A model generated the notes under the pieces. That model saw only the letters and a list, made by a program, of their open reading frames with translations, was not told the DNA's origin and searched no databases. A program made the translations under genes and the position numbers. From the NCBI GenBank assembly GCA_037447655.1, contig JBBHKE010003513.1, positions 1 through 64,000 on the forward strand: DNA of 64,000 bases, in the 5' to 3' direction. Of this stretch, positions 55,245-64,000 are shown piece by piece; position 1 is the first letter of the stretch, and each line of letters opens with the position of its first letter. The DNA is from Zygnema cylindricum. Its lineage: Eukaryota > Streptophyta > Zygnematophyceae > Zygnematales > Zygnemataceae.

Positions 55245-55949
55245 TCAGACATCGGAATCTGATTTTCGAATAGGAACAAACCGATCGAACTTCACTTCGG
55301 TAAGAGGAACTTCTTCCTCATCGGAATCCGATTCCTGTAAATCCGAATTCTCTTCCACTTCATGTTTCTCCTCGAAATCTAAATCCCTATGTACTTTCCC
55401 AGCTGATTCCATTACGGATTTAAGATCCTCGTGGAAATCAACATTCCGAGATTCAAACACCACTCTCCTATTCGGGTTATACACACGGTACAGGTTCCCT
55501 TTGGTGCTATACCCAACAAATATTCCTTTCCAAATCCTCGCAGAAAATTTCCCTTTCCTTTGTGTATGTTCAACATAGACGGTTGCCTTACATCCCCAAA
55601 TACGTAAGTGCTGGACGGACGGCACAATCCCACTCCAAAACTCATCCGAGGTCTTATCACCCGAAATTAAAGTCAACCGCCGGTTGCAAATGTAATTGGC
55701 GGTGAGAATGGCATCTCCCCACAAGAAAAAATTTTGCCCACTACTAAGTATCATGGCACGAACCATCTCTTGGAGAGTTCGATTCTTTCTCTCCGCAATT
55801 CCATTCGATTCGGGAGAATAAGGAGCCGTAAATTGCTGCCTAATCCCCCTCTCCTTACAAAACTCCGTGAAAGCCACAAATTCACCTCCGTTATCTAACC
55901 TCACCGATTCAATTTGTGGTCGGATTGACGCTCGGCCATCACAACCCAC
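55245..55949 (-). pseudogene. Copia H integrase core and C-terminus (234 codons)
   Basis: SVRLDNGGEFVAFTEFCKER (second Asp), RQQFTAPYSPESNGIAERKN (third acid), YICNRRLTLISGDKTSDEFW, LRIWGCKATVYVE, GIFVGYSTKGNLYRVYNPN and an acidic tail (LQESDSDEEEVPLTEVKF). Joined to the previous part by a frameshift near 55920. Confidence 0.85.
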
Positions 55950-56461
55950 ACTTGTAACTTCTCAAAAGCATCCGATTTATGCTTCAACAAATGCACCCAA
56001 GATTTCCGTGAGTAGTTATCAACAATGACAAAAATATATATATGCCCACGCAAAGACCTTGGCATGACATGGCCGCAAAGATCCACATGAATAAGTTCCA
56101 ATGGATTTTTGGCCCAATACTTTACATCTTTAACCGGATGTGGCTTTCGTTTTTGCTTCTCCTTACTACAACCAGCACATCCATTCACCTTCTCTCCGGT
56201 AGTGAGTTCCATTCCTCGAACCGAAGAATTTCGAATCATCCGCTTAAGGTTCCCCTCGGAGGTATGGCACATACGGTGATGCCATAGACTGAGGTTACCT
56301 TTTTGGAGTGAAAACTGATTGGCCAAAGACACGGCCTGACCCTTAACTTCTTTTCTTCTCCAAATCAAACAACTATCCATGTTATCCGTCACGAATCCAG
56401 AAGCCACTTCTGTCCCCATAGAATTCTCCACTACGATACTCCAATCGAATTTTGAAACCAC
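55901..56461 (-). pseudogene. Copia H GAG_pre-integrase and integrase start
   Basis: NLSLWHHRMCHTSEGNLKRM, VNGCAGCSKEKQKRKPHP (His-His-Cys-Cys), PLELIHVDLCGHVMPRSLRG and YIFVIVDNYSRKSWVHLLKH (first catalytic Asp). Open for 186 codons. A shift near 56450 separates it from protease. Confidence 0.85.
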
Positions 56462-56780
56462 TTGAAACCGACTTTCTGAATCTCAGGTACACTAACAAGA
56501 TTCACCGCTCCATTGGGAATGTATAGAGCATTATGAAACCTCGTTGAAGTTACTCTCTCATTCCCGAACTCATCTTGAACTGGTAAATCAAGCCGAACGA
56601 TTCCGATTGTATTGCCTGGGATCACATGCCCATTAGCAACCTTAATGTTTTTTGGAACTGTCAAAGTGGTCATCTCCTCAAAGAGTGTCTTATCCGTACA
56701 AACATGATGAGTTTCACCGGAGTCAATGATTCACTCTGTAGTAGCATCCTCATCAACAACCGAATCCAAATCCATGTCAA
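56431..56780 (-). pseudogene. Copia H protease
   Basis: Near 56730 the minus strand reads (stop)IIDSGETHHVCTDKTLFEEM, with DSG the active-site triad and a stop in place of the usual Trp. TLTVPKNIKVANGHVIPG, FHNALYIPNGAVNLVSVPEI and QKVGF complete the fold. Confidence 0.78.
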
Positions 56781-57640
56781 GAGAAATCGAGAAATTTCGG
56801 AATTCCTCTCCGAACTTGTCACCAAACTCTGTGTAATATCGATGACTTCCTCCACGACCGGGTCTAGGACCTCGGCCACCACCACGCCCACAGCCACGGT
56901 CACCTCGACCACCTCCTCTTTCCAAACCTCCATCAACTCGATCATAACATTGCGTACTCACGTGCCCCCAACGCTTACAAGTGTAACACTGCTTTTCTTT
57001 GTCTGGACATTCTACCGCAAAGTGTCCTTGTTTTTGACACTTGTAGTATGTAACGTTCAAGGCATTAGAATCAGCTTGAACCATACTGCCACTCAGTTTC
57101 TCTCTTCCACCTCCTCGACCGCCACCACCTCAACCTCGAGGTGTTCCCCTTAGAGCCCTTCCATAAAGGAGGTTGAGATCCGGGGTTTCGAGTGCGACTG
57201 TTTTTCCGGCCCCTTTATTCGAACCTTCTCTTGCTTTATCTACTTTCTTTAAATTGCTCACGGTATACTCATACGTTGCCTGCTTCTTGGACTGGAGAAT
57301 ATCACTGGAGAATATCAGAAGGATTCCAAAGATACTCCAGGAGACCGTTTAGAACGACTTGAAGCTTGTGATCTTCATCCAATATTCTACCAATATTGGT
57401 AAGTAGTTCAACAAGAATGTTAAAACGTTTAAAAGCATCATCAATTAATTCATTCGGCTTGAACTTGAATTGAATTAATTCTTTGAAGACATATTGCCAT
57501 TTATCCTGTACTCCTTTCTCAAACTGACGCTCAAGGCCCTCCCAACACTCATGTGTAGTGTCGTAGGCCAAAAGTCTAAAGCCGAACCCGTACAACTTTG
57601 CATTAATCATGTGTAGGTGGAAATATCCTTTCGCAACCAC
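56731..57640 (-). pseudogene. Copia H gag C-part with double zinc knuckle
   Basis: At 57640-57302 the UBN2 region: TTHECWEGLERQFEKGVQDK, ELIQFKFKPNELIDDAFKRF and LDEDHKLQVVLNGL. A 13-bp duplication (57291-57316) shifts the frame. At 57084-56731 two knuckles: CQKQGHFAVEC (its first Cys-pair residue is Tyr) and CYTCKRWGHVSTQC (canonical CX2CX4HX4C). Then a Gly/Arg-rich stretch. Confidence 0.82.
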
Positions 57641-57902
57641 AAGTGTTGACCTTTCAAATCCTTGGGCATGTTTTCTTCACTTGTAACTATCCTTAAAAAA
57701 ATTTTAAGAACCAACTGTCCTCTGGTGTATTTTTTCCAAACCATATAATTAGAACCATTAAACAATATGGTTTTTTAGGCATCCGAAAAGAATCATCATT
57801 CTCAACGTCGTCTCCAACATCTTAGTCGTCGTCCACCATTTTTACCTTCCCTTTCCGATTCCTATTTTTCTTTGCTTTTTCATCTTCACTGCTTTCTGAA
57901 CT

Positions 57903-58262
57903 TTATGAACTCTCACTGTTACTAGAGCTGAAACTCGGCTCCTTCATTTTCTTCTTCCCTTTGCTGACTTCATTTTCTAACTTACTCTTGTCGTCTATGA
58001 CCCGCGTCCACTCATCAAAGGTAAAACGAGAACTAGGCTCAAAACTGGTGCCACTACCACTGACTCTATTCTGAGTGAAGGGGTCCGGAGGAAGAGATTC
58101 TCCGGACTTAGGAACAAAACCGGGTCTGTCCCCTCCAAAGCTGAGTTCCCTTTCACTAGGCTCACGAGAAGGAACTTCGAGGGATCGTTGTTCCTCCGAG
58201 GGCTCCGGTGTAAACCTTTGACCGATAGCTGAAGAAGGAGTGCCTTTCTTCTTCCTTCCCAT
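57903..58262 (-). pseudogene. Copia H gag N-part
   Basis: MGRKKKGTPSSAIGQRFTPE, a Ser/Glu/Pro-rich stretch and FTFDEWTRVIDDKSKLENEV. It starts 54 bp after the 5' LTR, a normal position. It ends at a stop (58262 to 57903), with an acidic Ser-rich continuation in frame beyond it. Confidence 0.7.
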
Positions 58263-58302
58263 CTTTCCAAACCTGACACACTCCTCACTGGGAGTAAAGC
58301 CT

Positions 58303-58314
58303 GCTCTGATACCA
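58303..58314 (-). promoter_or_regulatory. Copia H primer-binding site (initiator tRNA-Met 3' end)
   Basis: TGGTATCAGAGC on the minus strand, 2 bp from the 5' LTR; perfect for plant initiator tRNA-Met. Confidence 0.93.
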
Positions 58315-58316
58315 AA

Positions 58317-58789
58317 TGTAAAAGGATCACTAAATCCTCACGTCTTATAAAGTGATCGCACAGCGGAAGCTTTCACCATTAATCACACACATAAGAACAT
58401 TCACAGATCACATCGGCCAATACACATTTATATTACACCGAAGCTTTTCTGTACATAATTTCTCACCCTTTTTCTTACTTAACCTTTTACCCAATCTGAC
58501 TACTATATTAGTCTACAGAACACACAACAAACTTTAGAATACACGGCACGGAAAACGTGCCTCTCAAACACCTCACTACAATTCAACATCTGGCACCAAG
58601 ACTGAAACAGTGTGCTGGTCCGCACACGCGGTACCACGCAACACTACGAACCAAAACAAACGTATAACAAGCATACTTCCGTACCGAACGAACAAATGAA
58701 ACGTGACACGAACCGACACACAAGACTTAGATGCGAAATCGAACAGAAGACTGAATCACCCATATCTCGATTCCACAAATGTCCTAACA
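58317..58789 (-). repeat. Copia H 5' LTR
   Basis: Pairs with 52788-53260; followed by the CACAT target duplication. Confidence 0.95.
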
Positions 58790-60349
58790 CACATGATTTG
58801 CACAATTAAGGACTTGCTACTACCGTTAACACTGTTCTGCAATGAAGCTGACCATAAAAGAAAACGCAAGTTGAGAGGAGTGGGAATGAAAGAAGAAGGA
58901 AAGAGGTGTTCAATAGACATGGGCATGGTTGTTGGATTTGGTAAACAAAACATTCAATTTGCTGTCGTCTTTTCTATGGTCGAAGTGTTTACTTTGGGAA
59001 GTTTGGGCTGTCGTACATCTTCTCCAAAAAATAATGCTCCAACCTTAAAGGAAAGGTCCCAAGAGCCTACATGGCTAATGAAAAATCACGATTGTAACGC
59101 CCAAGCCAACCACTAGAACCAAATTTTCAATCTATTCAACGTTGAATGTTTTGACACTAACCGAATTTCCATTTTCAATGTTTAATTTCCAATTGTCGAG
59201 CGAATGGCAATTATCATTTTCTGGCTGCATTTGATATGTTGATATTGTCTAAAACCTCATATCCCTTATCCTGATACACTATATTGACAATCTTCAGATT
59301 TGTTACGAGATGCCTTGTTAACTCCTATGTTGTCAATTTCAAACTTGACTATTGACATTTCCATAATTACTTGTTGTTTGCGAAAAGTAGACCAAGCTAA
59401 TGTGATTGTATTTGGTCATTGGAGAGCATTTCTATATCGAAAGCACGAAAGCACACATTGGACAAATTATTTCGAGTTTGGGGACGTAAAACTTGATGTT
59501 TGTTAATCCTAGGTAATATTTAACAAAGAAACATTGGTAACATTAGTTTCCTCATTTTCACCACAAAGTGTCACAAATTTTTCATGGTCAATGCTTCATA
59601 ATTTTAGAGTGTATTCATAAAGAAGGGCTCGATTAAAACAAGGTTTAGGCTTATGACGTGTTGTGAATCAACTGGAAGAAATTTGAATGAACCATAAGAT
59701 TTGGAAGAAATTTGAATGAACCATAAGATTATGAAACATCCAGGGTCACAAAAAGGTAAAAGCTGTCCTTTCTCTTTCCCACAATTTGCGACATTTTGCT
59801 AACAAAATTGTTTGTGTTAAAAATGGCCACGTGTTTTATCACAAATAACCTAGCCGCTAGAAAAAGACAGATTTTATCACTCTATTTTTGCACAATCTAC
59901 TTGCCTTTTAACTCAAGAGTTGAAAATTAACATAAAAGTGCGATCTGTTTCTTCATTATTCTTTTTCAGATTGTGCATCATGAAGGTCCTTTGTTAATTT
60001 GTTCATGTTTTCTTATTGTGAGATATTGTAGTTAAAATAAATTGTCTCGCACAATGCATATTCTGAATGGTTTTGCAATGTGTCTTTACAATTAAAACAA
60101 CTATCATTGCTTTTAAGTTTCTAGAATATTTGAATATAATTTATTAAAATCGTTATACACATCCACGTTCTTTAGGTAAAGCAAATGTAAAACCGTAAAT
60201 CTTGAATATGAAACTCTAGATTATGTTCTTTCGTTCTTTTCCACAAAATTATCGATTTGTAAAAAAAGGAGAAAGCCAAACAACGACTCCAAATGGTAAA
60301 ATTTAAGGCAAACGTAAACGAGAAATGGAACCTAAAAAAAAAACACTAT
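58790..60349. other. No gene recognised; one 29-bp tandem duplication
   Basis: A plus-strand frame (58703-59116) starts inside the H LTR and has no domain. A GGAAGAAATTTGAATGAACC unit is doubled near 59671-59728. The rest is AT-rich. Confidence 0.5.
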
Positions 60350-61461
60350 TCACCCTTCAAACGGTAAACTCTAACGTCAAACAGAAGACAAAAAATTGCA
60401 AATAGCTAAGAAGAAGCCGTGAACTGAGATCGACGAACTACAATTAGCAAACATCAAATCGTTAACTGGGACTGACAAAAAACTTGTGGCAACTTGCATG
60501 CGACAAACAACACAATCGTAATTACAAAGCCCAAATGGCAAACAACAAACTGCAAACAACAAGAAACAACCATGCGAAAACTAACCGTAAACCGCCAACA
60601 CCAAACTCAAAACTCTGAACGCCAAAATGCAAATGGCAGTCTAAAATTGTGGACTACAAACTGTAAAATGCAAGTTAAACTAGAATATGTGAACTCCAAA
60701 CAGTAAAGTTTGACATGGAAGCAGTGGGCTTGAAATTGACCATAGCAAACGAAAAGCTGCAAATTTCTATTTCTAGTTTGACTATTATGAAAAATCGTAA
60801 ACCTCACCCTTAAAAAAAAAAAATATTCATAGGTTGAAATATTCGGGGGATCAATTTTTATGCCAGTCACAATTCACTTTGTGGTTCCGTAGATCACCAC
60901 GAAAATGAATGTAACATGAATGTTAAAAATTTCCATAAACTTGTAGCAGTTCAAATCATCACTGCAACAGTGCAAACAGTATCTCTGTTCTCAATTTTAA
61001 ATTTTTATGAAAGTAGTTTTGTTATTTTCCTTTTCTTCGTACAACTCCCTGTGGTACACTCCTATGAAACGTTAGTTTAGAATTTTCTTACTTGATGCAA
61101 TTACACATACCACTGAAGTTAAAATCTGAAATATAAGGTATCCATTGTAAATTGAAAAATGCGCAAAATCGTGACAAAATAGAAGTCTCCACGCGTTCGG
61201 AAATCTCCTTCCGTAAAAGGACACTTAAACCTCTTTAAAATAAAGGGTTGAATGCTATCTTACCCTCTCTCCGAATCTCACTCCCTCTCTCCCACCCTTT
61301 TGTCATTTCCCTCTCACATTCCAAGTCCTTATAGTTGTCCCCCTTTCCTTAAACTATAACTATTTGGCGAATTCTCTAGTGGTGAGTTAGAAAATTTCCG
61401 ATATCAATCCAAAAACCTTGCATCCAATCTTCTCCATCTTCACATTCTTTAATGACTCACT

Positions 61462-63611
61462 CTATGAACATGCTTTGCCTTTTGGAACGCAAACTCGAGC
61501 AAGACCTTTAAGCTTTTTGTCAGTGCAAGCAAATCTGTTTAAAGATTTGAAAGACTTTCCGATGTTCTCAAAATACGACTTTTTAATATTTTTGCAATTA
61601 TCAGTTTGTTTTCTTAGACAGGACGTAGTTGGGCAACTCTTTACGACCGTACCAACGGAAAAGACTGACTCCAAACATATATGCACAAAAAGGGGGGGGA
61701 GAGAGAGAGGGAGAAGGAGAGAGTGAGGCAGACAAAGGTTTACACAGAAAAATAATGAACAATTATCTTTTTTATTTATGTTTTTAATGTAGGATTTGAA
61801 CATCCATTTATATGTAAAGGTTTTGTGTGAACTATGAATGTTGAGTTAATCTTATTTGTAATTGTAACTTATTCATAAAATAAGTGAAACAATAACAATA
61901 TTGGAAACAGGAAAATATGACGCTCCCCAGTTTCTTTCAAGTAAAATTACGATTGAGCAAAGTTTGGCCTCCATTTTTGTTTATCTTCATAAATTTTTCG
62001 AATTTTGAAAATATCAAGAAAGAAAATAAGCATTTAAAAGTGGATTTTTTTGTGGGTTTTTGGCACGTTATGGAAATTTTCTTAGTTTCTCTTTAAATTG
62101 GTCAGTTCGAGACCTTTATTTGGAAAATTTACTTGTTATGGGAAGTGAACATCCTTTTTTTTTGTTTGCTCGAAATGTGAGCCAAAATTTTACTCCTTAA
62201 ATTATTGTTTGAAATTTTTCCCAATATCTCAACATTTTTCATTAAAAAGAGTATAAAGCCTGTGAATCATGTTGGTTTGCTGACATATTAACGTTAATCT
62301 AATACCCATCTGTTTTATAAACTAGTTTATGAAATATCTTTGTTGTTATTAATATAAAAAAACACATTTGTAATAAATATGGGTTCATGAAGCATCTATT
62401 TTAGTTTGTTAATATGTTAATTATTACACATTTACTGTAATAATGGGTTTATGAAAACCTTTTGTCGTACACTAGTATGCTAGTAAAATCTCTTGTTGTG
62501 TTAGTATGTTAATTATGCCCGTAATTAAAATAAATGGGTACATCGGATACCCCTTGTTCTTTATTAATACGTCAATACCCAGTTTAAAAGGGTTTATAAA
62601 CTATCTCTTTTTGGATGTTAATATGCTAATTCTTGTCTGTAGAAATTAATTGATTTATGACGTACCTCTTGCTGTGGGGTTTGATCTCCACGGAAAGCGA
62701 TAGAAGTAAACAATTTTCCACAATACGTTCCAGGATTGAGCCAATAAAACTGAGTTATGTTTCTCGTAAAATTTGTATTTATTATAACAGCTTTGTCCTT
62801 TCCGTATGACAAAGGTTTTCACGCAAGGTTAAGGATTGACCGCGTCTCCCCTTATGATGCAAACCTATAAAAAATATTTTGTTAAGAAAATAAACTTAAG
62901 AAAAAGTTTAACTTAAAAAAACAAACACTTAAAAGTGATGTAATCTGAAAAGGCTTGATTCAGACATGTTTGCTTTAAGAATGTTCTTCTGGAATATTGT
63001 TTATAATGGGTATATTGCTTATATAAGGTACTACCTTGACTTTGTTTGAAGTTATCAGCTGGATTGGAAATTTCGAATTGAGTCCTTAAAATTCATGTTG
63101 AAAATTGTGTGTTTATACATTAATTTATATGGACATCACAGCTGTCATAAAAGGATGCAAAAAAAGAACGTCCAAACAGAGTATTGAACCAGATACTCAG
63201 ATATAAAAACACGCACATAAATACAAAAAATATGTAAAATAGTTGAAAGAAAGTAAATCTTCGCCATAAGAACACAGAAAATGGCACATTGCCTAACAGA
63301 AAAACCAAAAAAAAACATTCAAAAAGGGAATAATTGCAAATTACTCTACAATATTAGAATGACATATTGTAAAAAGAGGCAATTTCAAAAAAATGATATT
63401 GTAAAACGAATACTATGAAATGACTGTAGAGTAGATGAATATTTTCTAAAATGAGGGCATTTGAAAATAAGTATTTTTCAAAAGGAGGTTTAAGGTACAA
63501 TACTTGTTGAAAAATCTGGAGTTGAAAGCAATTAAGACTCGCATTTGGGGATCCACTTCCATTAAGAGATTGTATGTTAAAATTTTTTGAGATCGAAGAA
63601 CACGTATCATT
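61462..63611 (-). pseudogene. LysM gene paralog, pseudogenised (copy 4)
   Basis: Three exons equivalent to the last three of the 29-36 kb gene. 63504-63611 is intact (NDTCSSISKNFNIQS, QLQIFQQ) with AG and GT borders. 62666-62864 is 199 bp instead of 204: a 5-bp deletion after KGQSC shifts the frame, and a stop (VNP-stop) lies before it. 61462-61680 has a full open LysM reading (TDNCKNIKKSYF, LNRFACTDKKL, RVCVPKGKACS-stop), but the acceptor CAG has become CAT. The similarity covers about 60350 to the window end, so further exons may lie outside. A dead copy is the best reading. Confidence 0.8.
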
Positions 63612-64000
63612 CTTGAAAAAAACAAATAATTAGTGACATATAGTTAGAAATAGCCATACACGAAAAAAACGGAAAAAAAAAGTATAAATGGTGATTTCTT
63701 CCTCATGCGTAGTTTTCCTTTGTTTTTAAATATTCATGGTTTTTAGGGCTTTATATTTATTTGAATTTATTATAACAAAAATAAAAAAAACAGTGCAGAA
63801 ATGGTTTTACTTAATTGTTGTTTGACTATAAATTGCTTCTTTTTTCTTTGAGGTTATGCTCAACAGTTTCGTAATTTAAGTCTAGAGCATCCTATGTAAA
63901 TGGTCTAAAATATATTAAAAAAAAAAATTCATGCAATGTTCTCAATCAAAATTGTAAAATGTTTTTTGAAACAAAGGACATTGAAACAATAACCAATATA

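Larger units (their letters stand above)
52788..58789 (-). mobile_element. Copia H: complete element, 6002 bp, with target duplication
   Basis: Two 473-bp LTRs, a perfect primer site for initiator tRNA-Met, gag with two zinc knuckles, protease, integrase, RT, RNase H, polypurine tract, and CACAT target duplications (52783-52787 and 58790-58794). The LTRs differ at about 33 of 473 positions by eye (7 percent). It is a different copia lineage from A-G: two knuckles, 3'-end priming, short LTRs. Coding is broken by stops, shifts and a 155-bp duplication in RNase H. Confidence 0.93.

Noticed and set aside
58703-59116. 137-codon plus-strand frame
   Set aside because: Starts inside the H LTR in antisense and has no recognisable domain.

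Overview
This window looks like an intergenic-to-genic stretch of a land-plant nuclear genome. It is AT-rich and has no bacterial operons, but it has spliceosomal introns with GT/AG borders, many nested and decayed LTR retrotransposons, and long microsatellites. One Copia element has a perfect initiator-Met tRNA primer site typical of plants. The only host gene I can support encodes an EGF-like module followed by an array of cysteine-rich LysM modules. I loosely associate that arrangement with non-seed plants (moss, liverwort, lycophyte, fern); this placement is inference and I cannot name the species.

Layout. 1-2340: decayed Copia fragment (A, + strand). 2341-13795: Copia D (- strand), split in its reverse transcriptase by a complete 5.8 kb Copia E (4378-10209). 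13806-14270: internally deleted Gypsy scrap. 14968-25018: three joined Copia pieces on the + strand (B1, B2, B3). B1 and B2 are decayed; B3 carries an intact 778-codon integrase-tail/RT/RNase H frame and a 3' LTR. 25019-28139: unassigned AT-rich DNA with simple repeats. 28140-36460: the LysM-EGF gene (- strand; six exons found, introns full of simple repeats). 36461-39230: unassigned, with minisatellites. 39242-40080: duplicated last exon of the LysM gene. 40090-50045: a patchwork of Copia LTRs, the deleted Copia F, a Gypsy 3' half and Copia G. 50050-52000: inverted copy of the LysM gene's 3' part. 52788-58789: Copia H, complete, with 473-bp LTRs and a perfect 5-bp target duplication. 60350-64000: a long copy of the LysM locus, pseudogenised and running off the window.

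Two themes stand out. First, the LysM-EGF gene: six exons whose splice sites and phases fit together, plus at least three partial copies of its 3' end within 35 kb. Second, several Copia families (B, D, E, F) that place the gag start inside or next to the LTR. Their apparent primer-binding sites, in the gag coding sequence directly after the LTR, match the anticodon stem-loop of initiator tRNA-Met (half-tRNA priming, as known for Drosophila copia and yeast Ty5) rather than the usual tRNA 3' end. Copia H, in the same window, uses the ordinary site.

Apart from the LysM-EGF gene, nearly every coding signal is retrotransposon gag-pol. No rRNA gene, functional tRNA, CRISPR array or operon was seen.
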